A stretch of DNA of 64,000 bases. Source: Mantis religiosa. Lineage: Eukaryota > Arthropoda > Insecta > Mantodea > Mantidae. Location of the stretch: NCBI GenBank assembly GCA_030765055.1, contig CM060955.1, positions 96,874,647 through 96,938,646 of the forward strand, read 5' to 3'. The position numbers were made by a program, and so were the translations under genes. The number at the start of each line of letters is the position of its first letter. Within the stretch, counting starts at the first letter, position 1. The notes beneath the pieces were generated by a model. The model did no database searches. It saw only the letters and a list, made by a program, of their open reading frames with translations, and was not told the DNA's origin. This document shows positions 8,758-20,700 of this stretch, in pieces.

Positions 8758-11700
8758 CTAAAAATGAGTTCAAACAATAACATATATTAAAATCTAACAA
8801 ATCAGAAGTTATTCTATTGTGATACTTCAAGATGCATAATACAAGTACAAACATAGAGTAGTACAAATACATAACTTAGTATTAATATAATTTTGAGTTG
8901 AACTAATACTCAGTGCTCCACTTATTGCTAGTATTTACCTAGAGCGCGTTTCGTTAGGATCTTCCTAACGAAATGTGTTCTAGGTAAATACTAAAGAGTT
9001 TTTTATGCTCAGAGTATTGAATTGTGGAAAGGACTGAAATTTTTTGAATAGCCATTTTGCCAGAAGGAAAGTAGGAGTGTTAACATTATCTACAATGGGT
9101 CTCATGGGTATGTTGGATTTGTGTATTTTAGGCAATCCATATAATCTTGCAAGGGTGGGGTTGTCCGGTTTGATAGTTTTTTGTTGTGCAGTTGTTAAAA
9201 TTTTACTATTATTAATGGTTTTGTGTACATCTTTTATGCATTGGTTGAGTGGATTTGAATATATTTCTTTGAATTCTTTTTGTTATAGCACATCTAACAT
9301 TTTTTCCTTGTATGTATCTGTGTCTAAAATTACTAGTTTTTGTCTTTTTATCAGCCCTTGAGAAGATTACATCCTTTTTTTCTTAAAGATTTAATTATCT
9401 TGATTTGTTTCAAATGTTTTCCTGGTTCTTTTATTTGCTAAGTTTTCCAATATAGAAGTAGATTTTTTCATAATTATATTTTTACCCAGAGTCTCCAAGC
9501 CTTCTACTGCTATTTCAATATTTGCAATGAACTCATCAGGGTTGTTGGAGTATGATATACACATTTTCAGGCCTTGGTTTAGCATATCTATTTCTTCAGT
9601 GTTAAAAGTTTGCTTAGAGAGGTTAGTTACATTGTCCTGGGGTGTGTTCTTTGCTGAAATTTTCTTATGTTTTGGTTGCAAATGATTATGATTATGCTTT
9701 AGTTTCTTCTTTTGATGATAAACTTTTTCTTTGACTTTATAATTGATATGCTCAAATGATTTAGTCTCTAAATGGTCCCATGCTGTGTTTCCTAATAATT
9801 TTACCAGTTTCAAGTGTAGGTTGTACAATGAGAGTTCTCTAAGCGAACTTTTAACACTGAGAAAATAGATATGCTAAACCAAGACCTGAAAACCTATATA
9901 TCATACTCCAACAACTCTGATGAGTTCATTGCAGATATTGAAATATCAGTAGAAGGCTTGGAGATTATGGATAAAAATATAATTAGGTAAAAATCTACTT
10001 CTATATTGGAAAACTTAGCAAATAAAAAACCAGGAAAACATGAAACAAATTAAGATAATTAAATCTTTAAGAAAAAAAGGATGTAATCTTCTCAAGGGCT
10101 GATAAAAAGAAAAAAAATAGTAATTTTAGACACAGATACATACAAGGAAAAAATGTTAGATGTGCTACAACAAAAAGAATTCAAAGAAATATATTCAAAT
10201 CCACTCAACCAATGCATAAAAGATATACACAAAACCATCAATAATAGTAAAATTTTAACAACTGCACAACAAAAAACTATCAAACCGGACAACCCTACCC
10301 TTGCAAGATTATATGGATTGCCTAATATACACAAACCCAACGTACCCTGAGACCCATTGTAGATAATGTTAACACTCCTACTTACCTTCTGGCAAAATGG
10401 CTATCCAAAAAATTTCAGTCTTTTCCACAATTCAATACTCTGAGCATAAAAAACTCTTTAGACCTGGTAGAAAAAATTCAAAATGTTAAACTAAACCCTC
10501 AAGACACTTTAGTATCCTTTGATGTCCGCTCCCTCTTCCCTAGCATCCCAATAGACAAACTTTTAATTCAACTTAAGAAATGGCTAACTTATATTAACCT
10601 AGATGCCAATACAATAGAAGAATATTTGGCAATGACTGAAATATGTATAACCAAAATTATTTTGTTTTCAGTGGAAAGAATTACAAACAAATTTCAGGAC
10701 TGGCTATGAGAAGCCCGCTATCACCATTTTTGGCCAATTTATACATGAGCTTCTTCAAAAAACATAACTAAAGCCTTCCCTCATATTTTGAAAACATGGT
10801 ATAGATACGTAGACAACATCTTTGCAATAGTACACTACAAACAAATAGATGATGCTTTGAAACTACTCAATCTGCAAGAACCCAGCATACAATTCACAGT
10901 AGAAACTGAAGAGGACTGTACTCTACCTTTGTGGACTTTAAAATCACAAAAAACAATGAACAACTGGAATTTGGTATTCATAGAAAAGCAATACACACAG
11001 ATAATTATATCAAAGCAAATTATTGTTGTTGTTTTTGTTGTTGTTGACTAATGGCACTGGGGATTAGTTGATTTGCATCATTTTCCTCCTAAAGCCTGTA
11101 GGTTCCCACTTTTGAGACCATTACATTTGTCCAAATGGTGTTTTTTCATGATGACATCCTCTTTACAGATAGTACATTTGCAGTGTATTTTATAAAGTTT
11201 CAGAGGTGTCGTCTTGATTCATTTTCTTTACAATTTCAAACTTTGCATTTACACATTGTTTGGTGCCAACAAGTATACAGTAAGAAAATAGTTTCAAGCC
11301 AATTCCACACAAACATGCCACCATTAACAGTCTCACACACACAGATTAGTAAATCTACCCCTCAGCCAGCAAGAATATCAAAACGAATACCATCAAATCT
11401 TAAAAACTGCAATTAAAACTGGATATGGAAAAAGCCTTGTAGATAAACAACTAAAATCATTCAAATTTCAAAAAAGATTAAAACAGATCACAGCTCTTTC
11501 ACCAATAAAACAAGAAATTAGATTTACTAAATTTACTTACCACCCCTGGGTCACAAAAAAGTTCCAAAAAATATTCAAGAAATACAATATAACATTGGCA
11601 CTAAAAAACAATTACAACATTAAAAACCTACTTAACAGTAATAACACTGATAAGATAAAACCAGAAGAAAATTCAGACATTTACAAGATTAAGTGTAAAG

Positions 11701-14700
11701 ACTGAAAAAATGTACATAGGAAGGACAAAAAGAAACATAGACACTAGAAGAAAAAAAAAAACATTTTAGGCACTTAACATACAGAAATATTGATAAGTCC
11801 GCAATAGCAGCTCATTTATGGTCTGAAAATCATGAAACTGAAGATAGCACCAAATTACTAAAATACGTACAAAAATATAGTAAACTCATCATATGGGAGA
11901 GAATATACATAGAAAAACATAAAAACCAACTAATAAACTTTGAAATCCTGCCAGAAGACAACCCCACATTTAAATTCATCACAAAATCAACAGATGGCAG
12001 CAGCAGCTCCAGAACTGCCCACACTACTGGATTAAGCTTTAGTCGCATTAGAGCCGACGAAGCGAACGATGGTTTGTGAAACATGTCTTCAATATAGGTA
12101 CATAAGTGAAGCTGATGTGTAATAAATATGACATCTATAATTTTTAAATGACTCATCTATAATTTTAAAATGACTCTATCTAGTTTATATATATTGTGAC
12201 TTTGTGGGTTCGTGAAATGAAAAGTCCAATTACACCACTCAAAAATGTTCTTTATTTCCACCGACTTACAGCTGCCAATTACACAGAATTACGTAATGCA
12301 CACAATTACGATTCACCAGTTCGTCCGTTGCAGTTTCACTTGCACTTGTAATTACATACAATACTCCGATGCACGTACACAGTCTTCTCGTCGTACACTA
12401 GCACTGCACTCTTACACTGCTCGCCAAGAACTCTGACTCTGACTCACTCCTCTTGCACGACGTGTTGCTTATATAGGGTCAGCTTGCCGAACTGGAAGGT
12501 TCTCGATTAGATGAAATATCCCGTAAGTTCGAGAACACAGGTGGAACAGAAAGAGACGGCACAGTGATGTTTTTTTGTCCCAGCCATCCCTCCTTAACGC
12601 TATAAGACAAACGAAAGGGCGGGGCGAACGCCGACCGTCTCCTGCTTGCCCGCTCTATAGGGTGTTCCGACGTTCGGGTGACACTGCTCCCTCCTCAAAG
12701 CTGGTCGTCCCGAATAGCACCATCGTAGCGTGCCAGGCGATCCAGGTGTACCACCAACATCTTCCCTCGGGGAACCTTCTGGATGCGGTAGACCACGTCG
12801 TTAATCCTCTTCACCACCCGGTACGGTCCTTGCCATGGCTGCTGGAGCTTCGGGCAGCGTCCCTTGGTCCGGGTAGGACGGTACAACCAGACCAGGTTAC
12901 CTTGCTGGAACCCTTGGCTGTTGGCTTGCCTGTCATACCTGGTCTTCATGCGGTCGCTCGCCTTCTGGATGTTCTGGCGAGCCATCTCGTGCATGTCGTG
13001 GAGATGGTCCACCAAGTTCTCCACATACTCGGTCGCTGGCTGTTTCGCTTCCGGAGGGCTTCCAAAAGCCAGGTCACAAGGGAGGCGTAACTCTCGGCCG
13101 AACATTAAGCTGGCTGGCGTCATCCCAGTTGTGTCGTGTGTAGACGAGCGGTAGGCCAGCAAGAACAGTGGCACCTTGACGTCCCAGTCTCGCTGATGGC
13201 TGGCCACGACCTTCCTCAGGTGTTCTTCTAAGGTCTTGATGTATCTTTCGACCATGCCATCCGACTGGGGATGTAGAGGCGTCGTGCAGGTCTTGTTCAC
13301 CCCCAGCCTTTGTAGTGCCTCCTTCATTAGGTTGGACTCAAAGTTGGTACCCTGGTCACTGTGTAGCTCTAACGGCACCCCAGATCGACAGAACACTTTC
13401 TCCACGAGGCAGTCTGTGATTGTGTTTGCCTCTTGGTTTGGGATGGCATACACCTCCGGCCACTTGGTGAAGTAGTCCACGACCACCATTAGGTACTTGT
13501 TGCCTCGGTCGGAAACTGGGAACGGTCCAGCAATGTCAACGGCGAGCCGTTCGAATGGCACTCCGACGTTGTACTGCTGCATGCGACCCCGGCTCCTAGT
13601 CTGGGGGCCGCGACTCGCCGCGCACACGTAACACTGACGGCATCACCTCTCAGCATCTGCTCGGAGCCTTAGTCAGTAGTAGCGCTGCCGTAGTTTGTCA
13701 ATCGTTCGGTTCGCTCCCAGGTGTCCTCCTGAAGTACCGGCGTGCACTTCCTCCAAGACTTCCGGGACCATACTCCGGGGAAGTACCAACTGTTCTCTCT
13801 GCGTCTTCCCATCGGGTGACTCCCATACCCGGAACAGCACGCCCTCTCTGGTCTTCAACGAGTCCCATTGGGCCCAGTACGACTTGTAGGTGGCGCTCCT
13901 CGGCGATGTTCTCCCAGGTTGGTCTCGTCCCTGCCTCCACTTCCCTCAAGAGTGGCCCCAAGTCTGCGTCCGCCAGCTGCTCCCTCCTCAGGCCTGCGCT
14001 ATCCCAGCCATCCGCAGGCACTGCCGTGACTACTCGGACTGCTGCGGCACGCTCCTTCTCCTCCACTCTTGTGCACTGGCCGCACTCTTCTGGACAGGGT
14101 GTTGGGGACATGGCGTCAGCGTTACCGTGGCTCTTCCCTCTAAGATGTCCCGAGGTGAAGTCGCACTCCTGCAGCCTCTGGACCCAACCTGCTGTCTGTT
14201 CTTCTGGTCGCGCCGTCACCATCACCTCGCTCCTCGCGGGGACAACCACGTCTTCGTTCAAGACGACCCTGCAGATTCCAAGGCGCTCTTCGGGTTGACG
14301 GAGTATAACCTCTTCTCCTTTGAGCCGCAGGACCTTCCTGCCGCCGTTGACCGTCGCCTCGTGGCACCTGAGGGCATCCAGTCGCAGAATCACTTCAGCC
14401 ACCTTCGCGACGAACACCCACAGACGCACGGCACTCCGTCCCAAGGTCAGCTCCAGCAGGGCCTCCTCCACAGGCAAGGTGTCACCCGATGCCGTGACAA
14501 GCTCTTATGGTCGGCTCGGCTTCCTCGTCGGCAAACCCTTTGCCACGTCAGGTCTGATGATGGTCACGGCTGCCCCAGTGTCCACCAGCACGCGGCACGG
14601 CTTCCCTCTCACCCAACCGTCCGCGATGAGGCTGTCATCCATACGCCGGCTGACGGCGCGCAGTGTCACTCGAGAGGATGGTGGTAATGGCGCCGACGTG

Positions 14701-17700
14701 CCCCTCTCCACGCCGGGCCTTACTCGTTCTTCCAGCTGCCCTTCCTGGTGTGGGCAGTCTCTCTGCAGGTGTCCGGGCTGTCCACACCCCTAACACAGGC
14801 CACTTGGTGTTCGCCGGCGTCCCTCAGCTGGTCTTCTGTCTCCGGCGTAGCGGACACTCCTCGTTCTCGACGTCGGGATAGCTGTTACTTTGGCCGCCTC
14901 CACCCTTAATGCCGCTGTCAGCGCCTCGTGGATGGTTTTATAATCGCCGAGCATTAGGCGCTGACGAATCTCCGTGTCCCGGACCCCGTCGACAAAGTTG
15001 TAGGCGGCTTCCCGGGATACGAACTCCAGTGGCAGGTCAACCAAAGCCTTGCTAGCCAGCTGCTCAATCGCTTTGGCGAACTCCTGCAGCGTCTCCCCCG
15101 GCTGCTGCGACCTTGCCTTTAGCTGGCTGCGGTATGCTGCGGCTAAGCTGTGGTTCCCGAAGCGATTCTCCAGGGCCTCCCAGATGTCCTTGGGCGCCGC
15201 CGTTGTCTGCACCGCGTTTAGGATTTCCGCGGCCCGTCCCTGGAGGCTGGCTATTAACTGTGTGGCCTCCTCCGGTGACCATCTGTTGTACTTGGCCACT
15301 GTGTCGACCTGGTGGCGGAAGACCTCGAATGTTGACGCGCCGTCATATTTCGGAGGTTTGACGCGCGCCGATGTTGTGTCGCGTCCCGGTGCGTCGGCCT
15401 TCAAATCCTTCAGTCTCCTGCCGACGACGTCCTCCACCATGGCGTTCAGGGACTTGACGCTGCTGTCGGCCTTTCCCTCCAGGTTGTTTACGCGGTTCGC
15501 GAGGTCTTCGACGTCTTCAACCATGGCGTTCAGGGACTTGGCGTTATTGTCGGCCTTTTCCTCTAGGTCATTGAAGCGGTTCGCCAGGTCCTCGACGCGC
15601 TCGTCCACTTGGCCCATCCGCTTGTCCAGCTCCGTCACGTCATCCCTCACGCCGTCCAACTGTTCCTCAAATTTGGCGGCGAGGACCTCGTTCGCCTCCT
15701 TCATTTCCGTGGCCAGACTGTCGTTCGCTGCCTTCATTTCTGTGGTCAATTCGGTCTTTATTTCTTCCATCTTCTCGGTGATGTTGGCCGTCTTCATTTG
15801 TTTCAACTCTGCGGCCAGGTTGTTATTTGTAGTCTCCAGCTTCGCGGCCAGGCTGTTATTTGCCGCTTCTGTTTTTGCAGCGAGGTTTTCATTTGCCGTC
15901 TTCATTTCCGAGGTCAGTTCAGCCTTCATTTCCATCATCTTCTCCAAAATCTTTTCCAATGCCGCGTCCATGGTTGTAATGTTCGGTGATGTTGTTGTCC
16001 CGCTTCCTGACACCAGTGTGACTTTGTGGGTTCGTGAAATGAAAAGTCCAATTACACCACTCAAAAATGTTCTTTATTTCCACCGACTTGCAGTTGCCAA
16101 TTACACATGATTACGTAATGCACACAATTACGATTCACCAGTTCGTCCATTGCAGTTTCACTTGCACTCGTAATTACATACAATACTCCAATGCACATAC
16201 ACAGTCTTCTCGTCGTACACTAGCACTGCACTCTTACACTGCTCGCCAAGAACTCTGACTCTGACTCACTCCTCTTGCACGACGTGTTGCTTATATAGGG
16301 TCAGCTTGCCGATCTGGAAGGTTCTCGATTAGATGAAATATCCCGTAAGTTCGAGAACACAGGTGGAACAGAAAGAGACGGCGCAGTGATGTTTTTTTGT
16401 CCCAGCCATCCCTCCTTAACGCTATAAGACAAACGAGGGGGCGGGGCGAACGCCGACCGTCACCTGCTTGCCGGCTCTATAGGGTGTTCCGACGTTCGCG
16501 TGACAATATTGACTGGAGATGTAAATATTAGTTAAGAAATATTATCAGTTGTATTAATATCAAGACTGACAAAGCCTGAAACATATATGTATGTATGTAT
16601 GTATGTCTATGGGTGAATAAAGAATCTAATCTAATCATCTCCACACATCGTGCTCAACCGGAGTAAGAAAAAGACACAATTGCTTAATGAATTCATAGAA
16701 GAGTGAGCTCAAAGGTCTTAGTGCTCATTTTAGTGCAATTTTTTTGTTTAAAAAGAAGATTTATCACATTTGTTGCCAACCTGGCAAGCTTATACTTGCC
16801 AGTCACTATATCAGTATTGTCGCGAACCCGTTATCTATGATAGTGCGGCTTGTGTGCACAAAGAGCCGGCAAATAAAGATAGCAGAGATAAAAGACTTAC
16901 TGACACAGATAAATGAGGTAAATGGAAATTTCTAGTGACTTCTTGATTGATAGAGATTATTTGGTTTCTGGTTTGTTTTAGAACAGTCTAGAAAGTATCC
17001 ATGGAGGTATATATAAGAGATTGTGACACGCCAGAGGAGTCGCAAACAAAGCAGAGTTGTGAACAGAGAGCAGTCGTAGTAAAGATGTAACAGGAGTGTT
17101 GTAAACAGATGTAATCAGAATGCTGTTTGTTATTGTCATCAACCTTGGTAAATCGTGATTGTGTATCTGATGTAATACTGCTACTGTGGGTGTATTTCTA
17201 CAGAAATAAAGAACGATTTGAATTTCTGCAAATTGGACTTTTAATTATATGAACCCACAAAGTCACAGTATTTAAAGATTGTACTATTAATTGCATTATT
17301 TCTGATTTTGTTATATTTGTTATAAGCTTCTGTGTTATTTTACCAACTACTTTTGAATGTGGTTTAAAGAGTAATGTGATCATTCACATATTTTTTTGCT
17401 TCTTTGTATGTAATACTTATGTATGCTAATTTTATGGTTTTATGCTTCAAAATAACTGTTTCTATAATCACGATGAGAAGCTAAGTTGCTGTAACCCACT
17501 GAAATGCTAAATGGAGAATCCTCTTGTAGTGACCAAGTATGTATAACCCGAGCAGAGTCTTTAGATGTAATGTACTACTGATAACACTGTCCTGCAAAAT
17601 ATACCTTTTATTTACAATATGAAAGGTGGTATTAACTAATTTCCCTTTGTACTCCATTTCCATTTCAGATTTGCTTTTGAATTTGTTTTTGAATTATGAC

Positions 17701-20700
17701 AGTTTACATACTACTTTACAATTTTTTTAGATACTACTAATTTTTTTAATGTTTGGTTTTAATTAATTACTTCTGTGCTTCATACCTTACTATCTTAGAT
17801 TATTCCAAGAGACGAACTAACAATTTTAGTTATTTTATATAAATTGTTTTTCCGGGTCATAGTTTGTAAACTAGCAGTATTCAGCAATTGTAATTAGTGT
17901 TAGATGAAACACATGCAGCATACATAACAACTTTTTATCGCCTATAAGTCTTCCCAGAATCACTATTGTGGGAACACTTTACCAAGGGACTGCCATACTC
18001 TTTAAACATAGTCAAAAACATCTGCAACTTTTTGAACATACCTTTGCTTGTGTCTTTGTTACATCTGGAGTCTGAAACTTTTCTTTTCTTTGTTGTCTCT
18101 TCTTCAGATTTAATTGGAAGCAGAACAGAGCCATCTTCTAATGTTTCTGCAAAATCTGGACTGCTATTTTTCTGCTATAAAAACAATATAAATATGAGGC
18201 TAGTTTATTTTTAAATTTTTTGCTATCTGCAAGTGTGCAGATAGCAAAGCTCAGAATCTGCTATAAGAAGACCTCCATGACTGGCTACAGTGAGGAATCA
18301 ATGGAGTCGTTACCATTCATAAACATGTTTAATGATTGACACATATCCTGTTGTACAACACTGAGTTAACATGAAATGTGTCAGCACTTGTAAATTGTTA
18401 CACTCTGTGATTAAAAGTTTGTGTACACTCATCTAAAACTGAAGTGTTTCCATAATTCTTGCTATGGACTTGGGTACAGTATGGGTTAGGTCCAACCTTT
18501 GCCCTTACTGCAGTTTCCAATCTCTCAGACTCTTGAAATCAAATGACAAAGTGTTTTATAAGAAAGACATAATTTTTAATGAACACTCACAAAGTGGGAA
18601 GGTGTTGATTTGGTTCTTTGATTTGTTGCAAAGTCAGTTTTCCAAAAAATACCATAAATATTTTTTGGAGTTCAAATCAGGATCCAATATATGTAGACCA
18701 TATTCATGCCCTTAGTATGAACAGTTGCTAAATTTGTGTGCAGTAATAATATATAACTTTGTAATCATTAACTGTGACATTACGAGGGAGATGGCTCAGG
18801 CTGTTTTGTCTGTGGCCCACACTCGAGAGGTTCAGGTTCAATTCTTTTGGCCAGACATGCCCCAAATTTCCTGTCCCTCCATTTCATCTCCATTACCATT
18901 TGTTATTATCTATCATCTGATGGTCTCTTTCAGGGTAGAAAGTGTTGGCAGGAGTCTCAGTGCTACATGTCAGGATGATGTGTTTCTGTTAAACACTTCT
19001 TCGTCCAGTAGAATGGGCTTAGGGTAGCCTAGCAGGCCATTTCAGGGCCACAGTGGGTAGCATGCCAGTTGTACTGCCTGGGGAGTTTCCAACTGGTCAA
19101 CAGTAGGAACCCTGCCCTCTGCACTGTTGTGATTTCGTTGGTTGGCTGCCCTCTGTCTCCTCTCAACTCATCCTTCCTCCTGGGGATGACTCACTTGCAG
19201 CATAAGCATAATATATCAAGACTGCTTGCAGTGCAAAATCCCCTTTTCAAGAATCTATCCTATCTGACTGTGACATTGGCACATGATAAGAAGTACAGTC
19301 TATTTTATGAGAAGCATAAAAAAAGAGAACCTTTAAGTTCATAAAAGCACTACAGAGGCTGGCAGATGTGATTCACAGTCTCCAAACTTACACTCTTACA
19401 TAGAAATATCTCATGATTTATGACTACAATGTATTTCTACCGTTTATGGCTCTATGTCATCACTTCATATTTATGAGCAGCTACCCATTGTGGAAGCACA
19501 GTTATACAAAATCAACTGCTCAGACTGCAATAAGTTCTACATAGGAAAAACCAAAAGAAATTTACAAATTAGATTACAGGAACATATGAGTGAAATACAA
19601 ACAAATAGAAAAATCAGCAATAGCTCACCATTTCTGGTCTACCAATCATGAAATTGTACCAAATATAAAACTATTAAAGCCTGCTAGTTATGCAGCCGAA
19701 GTCGATGTTTGGGAAAAGTTGCTAATTATGAAAAACAAACAGTATACTTTAAATTTCAAATTGCCACCTGAAACTCTCTTTAGAAGTTCATCTCACAGTC
19801 AACAGATGCCACCACAGACAACCAGCTCACTTCAGGAAACCACGGAACCAACTAGTCGGATAACTGCTCACGATGGAGACAAACCATTCTCCGAAACATG
19901 TCCAAGTGAGGATATTTTGAGTGATGTTTGTGTTTGAATTACCGACTCATTATTTTCAAATGTTAAATACATCACTGTTTCTAACCTTTTTCACTTCAAA
20001 TAATATAATAATAATTAATAATAATAAATATAACAATTTTGTAACAATATTACAAAATTGAAGTAATACAATTATTGTAATTGCAAACAAAATCTCTGGT
20101 GGCTGACTTTTCTGGGTTTTCTTTCTGTTTCAGATGACTTACCTGGCTTTTTCCCTGAAAAAAGTGCTATTGGAATGCACTGTGTTGTTCGGTGCAATGT
20201 TAATGACTTAACGTACAGGATGTACCACTTTACTTGATTCACTACATGTGATGCATTAATATTTCACTATGTTTGAAAGAAGTGTTTTGTTTGAGAATCG
20301 CCCATTGTGTTTTAAAATTGAATATTCGTTTTCTGGCTTTCTTACAAAAAGTGATTTACCTGGTTATTTCCCTGGACCCTTCATATACAGAAGGACTATT
20401 AACAAGAAACCGCTGTAAAATACTGAACTATAAAAGAAGATGTGGTGACTGCATGAGTACAACAGATAATACAGCTGCTGCTCTGGAAGTCCATGATATA
20501 ATCATCATCACTATTAGAAAACGATTTACATCTTCTGGCCATTTGTGTGCTTCAAAGTGTTTGTCATAATCAATTTCAAAATGTGTGCTTTAATATTCCC
20601 AGAACATAATTTGCAAAACATTATCAAAGCATACCTTAATACGAATGCATAAATATTGAAAACCGAATTACAGGTTTTGAGAAGATCTGTGTGCTGTGAG

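Larger units (their letters stand above)
9843..12190 (+). mobile_element. Penelope-like element, plus-strand half, with RT and GIY-YIG remnants
   Basis: The fragments run in the expected order: N-terminal region (9845-10080); RT fingers (10153-10350, with KPDNPTLARLYGLPNIHK); palm near 10500-10560 (VSFDVRSLFPSIP); WYRYVDNIFAI at 10800, where YVDN stands for the catalytic xxDD; the linker; and a GIY-YIG nuclease remnant at 11680-11760 (IYKIKCKD then MYIGRTKRNIDTR). It ends at a diverged hammerhead core. Frameshifts, stops and a 280 bp insertion at 11022-11303 make it non-functional. A Gypsy element inserted 3' of it at 12195. Confidence 0.8.
12195..16505 (-). mobile_element. Ty3/Gypsy LTR retrotransposon, RT-deleted copy
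   Basis: Two 489 bp LTRs (12195-12683 and 16017-16505) begin TGT and end ACA in the element sense. They are flanked by a 4 bp target duplication, ATAT, at 12191-12194 and 16506-16509. By eye the LTRs differ at about 15 sites (about 3%). In the element's sense the order is primer site, Gag, CCHC knuckle, protease, a short fused segment, H2C2 zinc region, integrase, purine tract GAGGAGGGAG, LTR. Reverse transcriptase and most of RNase H are missing. No envelope frame is seen. It lies in the third intron of the Zeste-like gene, in the same orientation as that gene. Confidence 0.9.

Noticed and set aside
12575..14793. Several plus-strand frames of 60-265 codons
   Set aside because: They are antisense shadows of the Gypsy protease, spacer and integrase.
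15049..16110. 353-codon plus-strand frame, and a similar minus-strand frame at 63235-63996
   Set aside because: Both are antisense to Gypsy Gag; the Lys/Glu codon pattern of the coiled coil leaves the opposite strand open.
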